NCBI GenBank assembly: GCA_016271365.2
Contig: CM057452.1
Location: forward strand, 827,234,001 to 827,298,000
DNA from: Neoceratodus forsteri
Lineage: Eukaryota; Chordata; Ceratodontiformes; Ceratodontidae
Reading direction: 5' to 3'
Length of the DNA stretch: 64,000 nt
Part shown: piece after piece, positions 21,395 through 31,900 of the stretch
Position numbering within the stretch: the first letter of the stretch is position 1
Layout of the letters: each line of letters begins with the position of its first letter
Translations under genes and position numbers: made by a program
The notes under the pieces: model-generated
Told to the model about the DNA's origin: nothing
Seen by the model: the letters and a program-made list of their open reading frames with translations, nothing else
Databases searched by the model: none

Positions 21395-21880
21395 ATTATG
21401 GAGCTGCTTTTTAATAGGTTCTTTTTCCAGAATTTGCACCCCTAGCCTTTGTAATTCTTTTAGAATGTGCACTTTTTCCATGTTCCTCTTTCTAATTTGA
21501 AATTCTACCCTATTCTCCTGCTAATGTTGGACATTTAATCATCTTTTACAAAATGTGCACCTATCTTGTCTTCAACTGCACACCTCCCTATATGTTTACG
21601 TTTATCCTTTCCTCTCTCAAACCTTGCAGTTGTACTCCTGCACCCCTCTAAATTTAAACTTCCTCTTCTACCCCTTCCAAAACATCTAATTTTAGCACAC
21701 ACTTCTCCAAAAATGTGTGCCTTTTCCCCCTGCACTCTTCCCAAAAGATTCACCACTTGCATCCTTTCAAAATTGTTTACTTGTCCACCATAGCCATCCA
21801 AAAATTAATATTCTTCACACATATCCCTTCCAAACTGTGCACCCCTATCATCTCATCCCTCTCAAATGCACATCACCTTT
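21395..21880. repeat. Degenerate pyrimidine-rich tandem repeat
   Basis: Blocks of the type CAAAATGTGCACC, CCAAAAATGTGTGCC and CCAAACTGTGCACCCC recur at about 35-50 base spacing in C/T-rich DNA. The two forward frames (21566-21793, 21717-21938) show the same repeated short text, which is a sign of tandem structure rather than of a protein. Confidence 0.45.
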
Positions 21881-22469
21881 CAGGCAGTATGAAGAGTCCT
21901 CACAAAATTCTGCAACATTGGGAGGGTTGTACTTTTGAGAAGTGCATCTGTATATGTGCCAATACCTACTGGGGATATGTTTTGGAGCTGGGGCTGTTGA
22001 GTTAGAGCTGCATACATTTTGAAAGGGAGAAAGACCATTTGTCAATCTAGTCTATCTTTTAAAGCCTAACTACCCTAAAACCTACATCTAGAGGGAGTTG
22101 TCTTCCTTGCCCCACCTGCTCTATTGCTTCTCCCCTGATTAATGTCTCAGCCCTTAGCTCCATCCCAGCAATGCTTCAGCCCATTAATGGTTGTTTCACC
22201 TACCACCTCTGCCAGCAGACTGCTCCATGGGTCAGCTAATCTATCTGTAGTATAAAACTTTCTAGCATCCCTCATGAAACTCTCCCTGCCAGCTTCCACT
22301 CATGTCATTGTGCTTTGGACTCACCATTCCTGCTGAGTAATTATTTACAGTCTACTCCAGTCAGGAACGTGAAAGTCCCTTCTGGCATCCATATAGTACT
22401 GTATATGTTCGGAGCACTAAGATGATCCTTATAGGATCCACTGTGCTGGTCCAGAATCATTTTCATTAC

Positions 22470-22710
22470 TCAGTGCTGCACCATATCTAGCTTGTTATTT
22501 CCCTTCCCTAGGAGGGGACTCCAGAACTTGTCACAGAATTCCAGACAAGGCCTCATCAGGGATCTATACAGAGGTAGTATTGCATCCTTCCTCCTGCTAT
22601 TGAAACCCCTTCCAATACACCTCAGCATTCTGGTTGCCTTGTTTAAGTCTTCTTGCATTGTCTGGATGGTTGTAGGGAGTCCTTGGTGAGGACTTCCAGA
22701 TCCTTCTCCT
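22470..22710 (-). pseudogene. CR1 ORF2 post-RT domain remnant
   Basis: The frame encodes the order ATRMLRCIGRGFNSRRKDAILPLYRSLMRP (in two readable blocks), CLEFCDKFWSPL and LDMVQH. In intact CR1 proteins this reads KANRMLGCIGRGITSRKREV, PLYKTLVRPHLEYSVQFW and VEKVQRRATK. It lies after the RT catalytic motifs and its function is not well defined. The upstream RT core is not in the window, so the copy is 5'-truncated and defective. Confidence 0.75.
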
Positions 22711-22716
22711 CAGAAG

Positions 22717-23028
22717 TAGAGATGTTTGTGAAATTAAGCTTTGCCAGTGAAGTTGTTGTGAAGCATTTGAAATTCACCTTTATGAAGCGTCGTGAAGTTC
22801 CGTGAACCCAAGGAACTTCAGCTTATCTGAAATTGTGAAGTTTTTACAAATAAGTGACCCTTTTTTTCTGTGAAGTGACCACTTTCTGCTGTGAATTTTG
22901 GTCAATTTACTGAAAAAAATGTCAAGTTCAACAACAAAACTTGAACTCAGCTATATGGCACTTCGGAAATTCTGTGGAATTCTCAAACTAATTCACGAAG
23001 TGAATTTCAGCCACTTCACCCAGCCCTA
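22717..23028. mobile_element. hAT-type MITE, 312 bp, 8-bp target duplication
   Basis: CTCAGAAG at 22709-22716 and 23029-23036 flanks an insert that starts TAGAGATG and ends CAGCCCTA; the ends read as imperfect inverted repeats TAGRGMTG. An 8-bp duplication and TAGGG-type ends are the hAT superfamily hallmark. The subterminal parts are full of TGAAG/CTTCA motifs in both orientations (GTGAAGTTCCGTGAA, TTCACGAAGTGAATTTC). It has no coding capacity, so it was mobilised in trans. It sits inside the CR1 fragment and is younger than it. Confidence 0.88.
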
Positions 23029-23330
23029 CTCAGAAGTAGTGCCCAGCCTAATCCCTCCCATCCATTATTAGGTCCTAGGCTTCTTGTTCCTTATGTGTAT
23101 TACCTTGCACTTTGACACTGAATTTCAATTTCAAAGAATGTGAGCAGAATTATCAGTCTCAGACCAGGCTTTTTAAGTCCACCAAATGGACCAGTCACTC
23201 CAAACAGCAGATGGATGAATCACCAGTGAACACCTTCTTCTTAAAAAATGTCATGAAATTTTTTATTAAACTGCTCTGACTGCAAAACTTCTGCCACAAA
23301 TGTTTTTGCTGGCCCATGTCAGCTTTATCA

Positions 23331-23691
23331 GGGAGGGAGGGGGTCTACAATGCCAGTTCAACAACACTTTGTTGACTGGCATCTCATCAACCAGAATTAT
23401 GTCAACTGCAAGTTGTGGTTGACATAATTCCCATTTGTCTCCCAGTCCACTGTTTTCATGAGGGGGCTTTTCCCCTCAAAATCCTCCATGCAGGGGAGCT
23501 CCGCCCCTGCCCCCCTCCCATCTTTAGGATTATCAACTCCAGTCGGAGTTGATATGGGGCAGGGGTGCAGGACCAGAAGACAGTGTGTCCCTGTGTCAGG
23601 TGCACCAACACAGCAACCTGTTGGCAACCTGTCGAATTTGTTGATGGCTTGGAAGGTCACTGAGTTGGTGTCGCTGTTGCAGGGCATACCA
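23331..23691. mobile_element. Short hairpin element, copy 3
   Basis: Absent from the matching place in the Penelope-like copy at 34180-34210, so it is an insertion. It holds ATCAACTCC, a 4-base loop and GGAGTTGAT as a perfect palindrome at about 23532-23553, and an outer palindrome TTATGTCAACTGCAAG/GTTGACATAA at 23398-23427. The right edge, ACCATCG then GGGTAGTG, resembles the right edge of copy 1 (ACATCG then GGTAGATC). The 8-bp duplication could not be confirmed on the left. Confidence 0.6.
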
Positions 23692-24278
23692 TCGGGGTAG
23701 TGGTCCTGTAATTCATAAACATATAAAGCAAATTTTAAAATAATTGTTATGCAGCACTAAACATAGCAATAGCAGTATTTCTTCAAAATACATTTTAAGT
23801 TTAGTAATACACATATTCTCTAAAGTAAACATAGATATTAAGTTAGCCTGCTTACCAAATCATGAAATGCTTTGCAAACTGTAATCACATTTGTTGTTAA
23901 CACACAAAACAGTGTGTCTTGGGGAAACATACAGCTCTAAGTGTTAATTTAGCTGCATGCTCCCAGCTTCTGCCTCTTAAAATTGCCACTGATCCAGATG
24001 TCCCAGCGTGATGTTGTCATGACTATTAGCATATGCATGACATCACACAGCCAGGAACCTTGGAACACAGGTGAGATGTATAGGTTCCATCTCACAACCT
24101 TCCCGGACTCAGAAGAGGGGTTGACTTAAATAACAGAAGTTTGTTTTCTTTCAGCTTTGTGTCTGTTCACCACTACATTATCCACATCTATTATATCCAG
24201 AAACTAATTTAAAATGCCACATACATTTCAGGTCCCAGGAGGTCAACCCATCAGAGGCTCAAGGTCAACCTACCATTC

Positions 24279-25617
24279 ACCATAAATCTACATTTATCCG
24301 GTACCTGGGCATTAAACAGCAGGGCTTTTTCCAGGGAAAACTGTGTCAGACAAACCTTGTGGAGTTCTATGATTGGGTGATGAGTGCCCTGGAATAGGGC
24401 AGGCCAGTGGATGTCCTCTTTCTTGACTTCAGCAAGGCGTTTGACTCTGGTCCTCATGGGGGCCTGTTGCATAAGCTGGGGGAAATGGGGGTGGGGAAAC
24501 ACATGATTAGATGAATAGGAAATTGGCTCTCAGAGCATACCCAGATGGTCATGGTTGGGGGGTTAGTCTCATCTCCAAGTAAGGGTCATAAGAGGGGTCC
24601 TTCAGGGATTGGTCCTAGGGCCCCTCCTGTTTAACACCTATGTCTCTCACATAAGGAAGGGTATCAAGAGTGAAATGAGTCTCTTTGCAGATGACTTGAA
24701 GTTGGGAGCGGTGGTGGATGGGGAGAAAGGGAGGGTGACCTTACAGGAGGAGCTAAATGCTCTGGAGAGGTGGTCAAGGAAGTGGAGTCTGAGGTTCAAT
24801 GCAGCAAAATGCAGGGTTCTGCACCTGGGTGCCAGAAACCCTGGCCAAGTGTATACCCTGGGGGGAAATGCTTCAAGTCTCAATGGCTGAGAGGGACCTG
24901 GAGGTGGTGGTGGATGTCAAAATGACAAACTCTGAGACTTGTAGAAGGCAGCAGCCAAAGTCAATAGGATGCTGGGATGCATTGCTAGAAGGATTACCTC
25001 CAGAAGGAGGAAGTGATACTCCCTCTGTACAACTGCTTGGTTAGGCCACACCTCAAGTACTGTGTGCAGTTTTGGAGGCCACACTTAAAAAGGGATATTT
25101 CAGTCCTGGAAAGGGTCCAGAGGAGGGCAACCAAAATGATCTGGGGCTTGGGGGAAAAGACCTATGGGGAGAAGCTCAACATGTACATGTTCTAGGAGAG
25201 GAGGGAAGGGGGACATGACAGAGGTCTTCATGTACATGAAGGGGATAAATAGGGGAGGCTCAGTTGGGGTGCTCCAAAGGAAAGGGGAAACAGAGGGCAT
25301 GGGTGGAAGCTAGAGGGGAGAGACTCAGGCAAGGAGGAAGCACTACTCACTGAGAGGGTGGTGGAACCATGGAATGCACTGCCCAGGGGACTAGTTGAGG
25401 CAGAGACTGTGGAGGGGTTCAAGAGGGGCTGGGATATGTATAAGGGTAGAGTTGTGTTGGCAAAGTCAAATAAAAGGAGAATATTTTTGACTGGGAATGG
25501 AGAAGCCCAAAGGGGTGGAGGGGGGACAGCAAGGTCAGATCCGAAGTTGGGGGCTGACCAAACGAGCAGACACAAAAGACCGTTAGGCCTACTCTTCTGG
25601 CATTTTAGTATGTTAGT
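24279..25617 (+). mobile_element. CR1-type LINE, 5'-truncated, inserted in the Penelope-like copy
   Basis: The ends are set by comparison with the uninterrupted Penelope-like copy at 33590-33605: the match stops at CCATT (about 24278) and resumes at TAATG (about 25618). The CR1 3' end reads TTAGGCCTACTCTTCTGGC, then TTAGTATGTTAGTATTT, a different tail from the TTCTATG-type CR1 copies, so this is another subfamily. Length is about 1.34 kb. Confidence 0.8.
24330..25560 (+). pseudogene. CR1 ORF2 remnant, RT to C-terminus
   Basis: Plus-strand frames give GFFQGKLCQTNLVEFYDWV (24320-24380), VDVLFLDFSKAFDSGPH (24411-24455, RT motif A), a shifted motif B (GPLLFNTYVSHI, 24618-24650), SLFADDLKLGAVVDG (24680-24720, motif C), EELNALERWSRKWSLRFNAAK and CRVLHLG (24745-24830), [19 protein letters not shown] (25043-25100), [21 protein letters not shown] (25108-25180) and WNALPRGLVEAETVEGFKRG (25368-25430). 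The order is that of CR1 ORF2. Stops or frameshifts occur near 24396, 24890, 25044 and 25195. The endonuclease is missing because the copy is 5'-truncated. Confidence 0.85.
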
Positions 25618-25935
25618 ATTTAATGACAATACCAGTATTGTATTTCTTCCAGTAACACCTAATGTTATACTCTACAAGTCAGTCTATAAACAATACCGAA
25701 AATGAAGACAATATGCCAGAAAAAGCAATATAACAACATAATATTATTTGACAACAAATGTTTTACCATCCTAATATAATATTCGATATGGCCCTAATGT
25801 GAAAGAAAGTGCCTGCTTAAGATTTTAAGCATGGACAGTCTATGTAATACAATAAATGAGCTAGCGATAACTCATTTCCTTCTCCAAAACATAATGATCT
25901 GGAAAATATGTTTGAGAAACATGGTTATGGGTATT

Positions 25936-26395
25936 CATTTTTAAAACAGTCACGCCACAGAGCATCCCTGGTACAAGGAGGAGTTCTGTTAAAATTTACA
26001 CTGGCAGAAGAAAGAATTTTGGGCCAGTCTTTTCTATAGCTTTTCATAGTGCTTTTGTTTATATCAAGAGCATTATTTTTAAAAACTGGTACACTCCTAA
26101 AACTGTAAAATCAGGCAAAAGGGCCTTTAGAGAATTGCCGTTGGTACTGGCTAAAAGAGGTGATATTCTGAAAGATCGCTTGATGCATTCAGAATAATTT
26201 ACCAAGACAGAAGTAGAGATAGGGTTTTCTTTGCTTCTCTCCATGGGAAATTACCCTTGTGGACATTGCTCACAATACGCAAACACACACAGGTTATTAG
26301 AAATACAAACCCTTCACCAAAATGAAAAAATTAAAATTAGACAATGAGCAATGGATTTTCAAAGGGCTCTTAGATCCATGGAAGCTGCATCAAAC
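25936..26395 (+). pseudogene. Penelope-like RT-endonuclease linker remnant
   Basis: The plus strand encodes KSGKRAFRELPLVLAKRGD and ILKDRLMHSE (26110-26195), then, after a stop, GNYPCGHCSQYANTHRLLE (26245-26300). This is the Penelope-like pattern of an RT C-terminal block P-V-x-x-x-R-G-x-x-L-x-D-x-L followed by a Cys-rich linker (F/Y-P-C-G-x-C). Upstream text such as FIKTGTLLK corresponds to the RT thumb. The GIY-YIG nuclease expected next is not seen. It abuts the inverted Penelope-like 3' region directly, so the two may be parts of one head-inverted insertion. Confidence 0.65.
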
Positions 26396-26514
26396 AACCA
26401 GTTTGAGTCAGATCTAGGTGTGCCAAATACTGTGCACCATATTTTGCAAGAAAAGCATTCTTTGTGACAAAGTCCCCCAAACTGACACAAGAGGTCCACT
26501 GCGACAACAAAATG

Positions 26515-26870
26515 GAGTAGCCACCTGTTGGTGCAGTGGTTGGATTTCTGCTTGCAATGGCAGTGCCCCAGGTTCAGGAACAGACTCGGGTACTGGAGGG
26601 CTGGTCGGGGAGACAGGGCTCAAGTGTTGGATGACTGCTAGCCTTCTCTTCGGGGGAGGACAGGGAAGTTACCTGGCACTTGTTGACCCTGGCAGATGTT
26701 GGAGGCATGGCAACAAGCATGGTCCCACTAACTAATGGGGCATGGTGAATTTTGGTGTATGTTTGACATTGGTGGCATGTCATGCCCCGGTAGTGAATGG
26801 AAAAGGACCCCATGGCCAACTGGATGACGGTCACCAGCTCCCACTGCCACAAGATAGCGGGACTGACAAG
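26515..26870 (+). mobile_element. tRNA-derived SINE, family of the 54.9-kb tandem pair
   Basis: Head with A-box-like GGTGCAGTGGTTGGATTTC and B-box-like CAGGTTCAGGAAC, then AGACTCGGGTACTGGAGGGC. The SINE at 55452 reads GGTTTTGGAGCAAGCCCGAG, TCATCAGGGG at the same place, and both then carry GGACAGG blocks. The 3' end has no clear tail, so the limit is approximate. Confidence 0.55.
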
Positions 26871-26884
26871 ACATATTGGTAGCG

Positions 26885-27060
26885 ATCAGACCAGATCACA
26901 TGAACTGAAATTAATGGGAGAGCAATCAATTACAATAAAAAGAAGTACATTCTTCACACAATGAGTTATTAAAAGATGGAATACTCTACCCAAAAATATA
27001 GTCAACAGCAATACCATGGACACCTTTAAAAAAACATTCGATATATTTATGGGGAATAAG
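26885..27060 (+). pseudogene. LINE ORF2 extreme C-terminus (CR1/jockey type)
   Basis: The plus strand encodes HELKLMGEQSITIKRSTFFT, then VIKRWNTLPKNIVNSNTMD and TFKKTFDIFMG. This matches the conserved end of CR1-superfamily ORF2 (FFTxRVVxxWNxLPxxVVxxxTxxxFK). It resembles the AT-rich LINE end at 13745-13950 more than the GC-richer CR1 copies. Only about 60 codons remain. Confidence 0.7.
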
Positions 27061-27360
27061 AATTTTTTTTCCACGAGTGAAGTGGTGGTGAGTTTATTAA
27101 AGGACCTCGGTTCACTGAACTTGTACACAACCTATGAAGACCTTGAGCAGTGCATGAACCATTCCAGCAGCACCGGGCCAGGAATTTTGCTGGTTGCCCC
27201 ACAGGTGTCTTCTTCCTTGGAGGAGAGGGACCCGCCCAGTGAAGGGTTACATCTGGGTTACCCAGGTGGGCTGCAATATGGGGTGAAGAGTGCTGCATTG
27301 AGGCAGTGTGGCAACTCGGGGTTGGGGGGAGCAAACAAAAAAGCAAAAACTAAATGGCAT
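27061..27360. other. No recognised feature
   Basis: Open frames on both strands are unsupported by motifs. It precedes the minisatellite. Confidence 0.35.
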
Positions 27361-27364
27361 AAGC

Positions 27365-27625
27365 GATGGGAATGACGCAAGCTGCACCAAAATAAATGGT
27401 GCAAGTTGAGTCAAAAATGGCGCAAGATGAGTCAAAAAATGATCCAAGGAACAAAAATGATGCAAACGGAGTACAAACATGGTTCAAACTGAGTTAAAAA
27501 TGCTGCAAGCTGAGAAACATTAAATGGTGCAAGCTGAGTCAAAGGAATGGTGCAAGTTGAGTAAAAAATGACACAAAGGATGAGAATGATGCAAGCTAAG
27601 TAAAACAAAGTGGCAAATGAAATGG
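27365..27625 (+). repeat. Degenerate minisatellite, about 19-21 bp unit
   Basis: About a dozen units of the type GGTGCAAGCTGAGTCAAAA follow each other (GGTGCAAGTTGAGTCAAAAA, GGCGCAAGATGAGTC, GATGCAAGCTAAGTAAAA and others). The minus-strand frames show the same short text over and over (LAPFLTQLAPF, QLAPFNVSQLAAF), confirming the period. No sign of a real protein. Confidence 0.85.
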
Positions 27626-27639
27626 CCAAAACTAAGCCC

Positions 27640-28084
27640 CCAAAATGTTCTAACCTAGTTCTGCAGGAGAATACTGGCCCTAAATAGTAGCATAGTCAGA
27701 TCTGACCACCTGGTTTGGGTCTCTTTATATGTGCTAGAGTCCCTTAGACCAGCTCTGGTTGCTCTAACAGTGACGTGCATCTTAGGCACAAGGACAGGAC
27801 TTGCATTCTTTGAAAATCCCAAATAAGGGGTTGGCACATCATTTCAATGATGCAGGCATCCCTTCTGATATGGTACAGGCATTTTTTTGGTGCAAGTATG
27901 GGGCAAGCCACTCTGGTGCATGCAGACCTGTTTTTGACGCAAGCACCATTTGAAAATCAGAATTGGTGCAAGGTTTGACATATCCTGCTCCTTGCGTAAG
28001 TTGTTTTTGATGGAAGCACCCTGTGTCATTCTCTGGCCTTTGAAAATCTGGCCCTGTATCTCTTGTTGTTCCACTTATGTATTG
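27640..28084. other. Unclassified repeat-like stretch with GGTGCAAG motifs
   Basis: Contains TTTGAAAATC, GGTGCAAG and GATGCAGGC words also found in the foldback at 14296-15436 (ATTTTCAAGTGCAGGC), which hints at a shared origin. No boundaries found. Confidence 0.3.
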
Positions 28085-28610
28085 GGAGGCTTAGCCTGTG
28101 GTACAATGGGCTGAAGCAACCAGCCACACCCTTTGCCTGACCTATTTGATGCTGTCCTTCCTGCTTCACTCAGAAGCATGTTTTCTATGCAGCCAGAGAC
28201 TCTGCTGGACTCTGCCTTCCCAGCCAGGTGCTTGCCCCCTCTTCAGTGTTTGTCTCCCTCCTCTTGTGTTTTGGATTTTCTGCTTGGTTTGTGCTGCCTT
28301 TCTGCTGGCTTGCATTTCTCCTGCCTTTCTGGGTCAGTGTTTTGCTTTTGCCACTAGCTACTGCTTGCTTCCCTCTGTTGTCTGTGCCTGCTCTCCTGTT
28401 CTGTGCTTGAGTTTCTGCAGTTTTACTTTTTGTGGGATTTTTAGTTGTCCTAGTATCTTGCTGCCTCCTTTGCTTACTTTCTGCAATCCAGACCCGCATT
28501 TACTTTATTATACTTTTATCAATCCCTCAGTGTAACTGAACTTGTTATCTGCATGCTTTTGATCTCCACTTGTTGTTTTCCCTGCCTGTAGCCATCTCCT
28601 GTGTACATCC
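28085..28610 (+). repeat. Pyrimidine-rich interspersed repeat, copy 1
   Basis: The first 110 bases (CTGAAGCAACCAGCCACACC, CCTGACCTATTTGATGC, TCAGAAGCATGTTTTCT) recur at 32666-32745. The rest is T/C-rich, and its 145-codon frame is hydrophobic low-complexity text without motif, as expected for pyrimidine-rich DNA. I do not call it a gene. Confidence 0.55.
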
Positions 28611-30135
28611 ATCCTTAATTGTTTGCACCTGCACCTGGCTTCGCTCAGTGCTTAGCTTCACACTGCAGCTATAATTTCCAAATGTTCAGTTCTCATGTTC
28701 TTGTTTTTCTAGCAGTTTCATTGTTGCTGTACTGCCCCTCTCAGCACATAGGACAAGTCTTGTATATTTTGGAGCATGCACCTTTAATTATTTACAGCTG
28801 GCCTCCCTCAGCATACTGACTACTTGGAGGTCTAGCACCCATCATAATTGGTATTTACTTCCAATTTACATTTTGGGATGCATTAAAGTATTTATGTGTA
28901 AACTGTATGAATTTGAAGCACTGTCTCTAGTGCCTCAGTTTTCAAAGTCATGACTCTATTCTCACGCTACTGTACATCTCATGAATTTAATGTACCAAAA
29001 GTGAACCAGTACTGCCAGTAACAGTGATCTGCTTGTAGCATCACTTTTATTCCCATGGTGGGGGACTGAGGTGTTGCACTGAGGCATTGTGATTTCAGGT
29101 AGCAGAAGGAGCATACTTTTATGTAAGTTGTATGAATTTTAACCCTGCTTCTTAGTAATCTAAATAATTTGTGCTGTATTCCACATGGACAGCATTTACA
29201 GTGTTTCAGGTGTTCAACGTATCTCTGGTCAGTAACGACTACTAACCTCCCTAGTTATGGGATGGCATTCAAGAGTTTCTGTGCGAGCTTCTGAATTTTA
29301 ACAGTAATGAAAATGTTATTAAAAAATAATTTGGCCTCCCTAACAGAACTAGTTGGCATGGATTGCCAATATTTTCAGTTATGCTACTGTATAGCTCATG
29401 TATCAAGGTATGTCTCCCATATTAATATACCATGTGCACAAAACATATAAAAGAATGTGAATAAATGCACCGACTCTAATTTCCTAAGCTGTCCAATTAT
29501 GGACTACCTAATTTACTATGTTGGCTAATAATGTACAATACTGAAAATTCTGAATTTCACAATATTTGGCTTTCCTAGTGGAACTGCTTGGCATGCATTC
29601 CATAGTGGTTATGGGAATTGATGTTCTGCTCAATTTTCAGACTCACGTGGGGTCTGATGATTGTTTAGACTAACCTACATGGAGGTGTAGTCTTCTTTGC
29701 ACTTGATGACAGCATGCATGACCTACCTGAGGGTCCACAAATGCATCACAGTGGAATTTATGCTCTCCTTCATATATCAAAGGCATGCCAATCATGATCA
29801 TTAATTATTATGGCTCAAGGACTGCCCTGCAGCTGTTGATCTTGCTCTGCAACCATGAAGCCTACATCTTGAGCATGTAAAACTCTGAGCTGAATCCTTT
29901 TTATCTGCCCCATAGTGAGAATTTCCTTGCTCCGGACAGACCTTTAGCGATGCAGAAATATCACCAGCAACTCCTAATGTAGAATTTAAGACTTTAGCTG
30001 TGAGAGATGTGGCTCTTAAGCCCAAGGGGGATCCTTTAGCTTGTTGAGCAGGTTTGGTGGAACCTTCTAAGCTATTCTCCCTACAACCACCTCTGGTTCA
30101 CCTGGTCTGTTCTTAGGATCATGTAGGCCGCCTGA
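28611..30135. other. No recognised feature
   Basis: About 1.5 kb of AT-rich sequence in which I recognise neither gene nor repeat. It may be old unique sequence. Confidence 0.4.
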
Positions 30136-30230
30136 GTGCTTTCTTGCATAGATACATAGATACATAGACAGTGTCGGCAGATAAGAGCCTATGCCCACCC
30201 AGTCTGCCCATTTGAGCTTGTAAGTTCAGT

Positions 30231-31346
30231 TTATGTTTTCCTAGAAGTCTGTTGCCCCTTACCCCTGACCTCCAGAATTCCTTTATGTCTATCCCATGCA
30301 TTCTTAAATCCTGTGATTGTTTCAGCCCCCATCACTTCCTCTGGCAGGGTGTTCCACTTGTCCACCACCCGTTCTGTGAAGAAATTCTTCCTCATGTTTC
30401 CTCTGAATCGTCCTCCCTCCAACTTCATCCCATGCTCTCTAGTCCTGGAACATCTTTTTCGCTTAGAAATAGTGTATTCCTGCACCCTGTTCCTCCCTGT
30501 AAGATACTTGTATGTCTCTATCATATCCCCTCTCTCCCTCCTCTCCTCCAGGGAGTACATATTGAGTTCCTTCAACCTGTCCTCATAGGACTTGTGATGC
30601 AATCCATGTACCATCTTTGTTGCCCTCCTCTGAACCTTCTCTACCCTGTCTATGTCCTTATGAAGGTAAGGTCTCCAGAACTGTACACTGTACTCCAGGT
30701 GGGGCCTCACTAGTGTCTTGTATAGTGGAATTATGACCTCCCTTTTCCTGCTGGTGATGCCCCTGCCTATGCATCCCAGCATCCTATTTGCTTTACCTGC
30801 TGCCTTTTCATATTGTTTCCCTACCTTGAGTTCATCAGAAATGATAACCCCAAGATCCCTTTCCTGCTTGGTGCATGCTATATTCTCACCCCCCAACCAA
30901 TATATTGTGTCAGGGTTTTTGTGCCCCATATGCATTATCTTGCACTTCTTTGCATTGAATTTCAACTGCCAAACCCCTGACCATTCTTCAGGTTTCTGTA
31001 GGTCCCTCCTCATTCTGTCTACACCCTCTGGTGTGTCTACTCTGTTACAGAGCTTTATGTCATCAGCAAACAGTGAACTTCTGCCTTCTAGGCCCTTCGC
31101 AATGTCACTGATGAAGATGTTGAATAGGACTGGTCCCAGCACTGATCCCTGTGGTACCCCACTGGTCACTCTTCCCTCTGTGGAGTGACAGCCATTTACC
31201 ACCACCCTCTGTGTCCTGCCACCCAGCCAGTTACCTACCCACCACACTACTGTCCTGCCCACATCCATATTCCCCAGTTTGTGTAATAGTCTTCTATGTG
31301 GCACAGTGTCAAAGGCCTTGCTGAAGTCCAGATAGGCCATGTCCAC
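30231..31346 (-). pseudogene. CR1 ORF2, RT palm to C-terminus (371 codons open)
   Basis: The longest open frame of the window. In order: AYLDFSKAFDTVPHRRLL (RT motif A, residues 4-21), VTSGVPQGSVLGPVLFNIF (motif B, about 61-79), SLFADDIKLCNRVDTPEG (motif C, about 89-106, catalytic Asp pair in FADD), [113 protein letters not shown] and FKNAWDRHKGI. The first Met is internal to the domain; the true frame comes from upstream (31352-31900) through frameshifts. The catalytic residues are intact but the protein lacks an endonuclease and fingers, so it is a young, dead-on-arrival copy. Confidence 0.9.
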
Positions 31347-31349
31347 TGC

Positions 31350-31900
31350 CCTCCTGATCCACCTCCCTAGTCACCCAGTCAAAAATTCAATGAGGTTGGT
31401 CTGATATGACCTCCCCTGGTGAAACCATGCTGCCTTGGGTCCTGTAGTCCATTGACAACCAGATGTTCCACCAGTCTCTCTTCAGTAGTGCTTCCATGAT
31501 CTTCCCACTACTGAGGTGAGGCTGACTGGTCTGTAGTTCCCCACTTCCTCTTTGTTCCCACTTTTGTATAAGGGGACTACATCTGCTGTACTCCAGTCTT
31601 TGGGTACCTCCCCTGTTTCCAGTGATCAGCTAAACAGGATAGCCAGAGGTTCAGCCACCACCTCTCTTAGTTCTTTAAGGACCCTGGGGTGCACCCCATC
31701 TGGCCCCATTGCTTTATCAGCTCTTACTACTTCCAGTTCCTTCAGGACCCTTTCTCGTGTAAAGGGACTTATGTCCATTTCTGCACCATTCTCACCCCTT
31801 GTACTCCCTTCAGACCCATTACCCTCCTCTTCCTCAGTAAAGACTGAGCAGAAATACCTGTTCAACATGTCAGCTTTACTGTTGTCATCTTCCACGTGGC
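31350..31900 (-). pseudogene. CR1 ORF2, linker and RT fingers with frameshifts
   Basis: Minus-strand frames give MLNRYFCSVFTEEEEG (31860-31815), FTRERVLKELEVVRADKAMG and PDGVHPRVLKELREVVAEPL (31760-31640), then in other frames VPKDWSTADVVPL-like, SGNYRPVSLTSVVGKIME-like and FHQGRSYQTNLIEFLTG-like text down to 31370. These are RT blocks 0-2 in order. At least three small deletions separate them from the open frame that starts at 31346. Confidence 0.8.

Larger units (their letters stand above)
22025..23180 (-). mobile_element. CR1-type LINE 3' region, interrupted by a hAT MITE
   Basis: Minus-strand frames give EKDLEVLTKDSL (22700-22665), MQEDLNKATRMLRCIGRGF, RRKDAILPLYRSLMRPCLEFC and DKFWSPLLGKGNNKLDMVQH (22658-22470), then weaker C-terminal blocks down to about 22060. 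These are the post-RT blocks of CR1 ORF2, but the subfamily differs from the copies at 30, 39 and 50 kb. The segment before EKDLE continues at 23035-23170, so removing the 312-bp insert at 22717-23028 joins it. The 3' end has no clear tail. Confidence 0.75.
23190..25935 (-). mobile_element. Penelope-like 3' region in inverted orientation, with nested insertions
   Basis: The minus strand here matches the plus-strand Penelope-like 3' region at 33290-34312 block by block: GGAGAAGGAAATGAGTTAT near 25885, CTTAAGCAGGCACTTTCT near 25810, CAGTATTGTATTTCTTCC near 25640, CTCAAGGTCAAC near 24255, GAACCTTGG and TGTGTGATGTCATGCATATG near 24060-24030, and AAAAACATTTGTGG/AGCAG near 23300 and 23205. It is interrupted by a CR1 (24279-25617) and a hairpin element (23331-23691). 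No coding part remains in this orientation. The adjoining plus-strand Penelope segment begins at about 25936. Confidence 0.75.

Noticed and set aside
27365..27625. CRISPR-like array
   Set aside because: Units are directly adjacent, degenerate and have no spacers; it is a minisatellite in a vertebrate context.
28098..28535. 145-codon hydrophobic frame as a membrane protein
   Set aside because: The region is T/C-rich repeat DNA; such frames give Leu/Cys/Ser/Phe-rich text by composition alone. No motif, and its start recurs at 32666.
30231..31346. 371-codon frame as a host gene
   Set aside because: It carries the full set of CR1 reverse-transcriptase blocks and ends in a CR1 3' tail.
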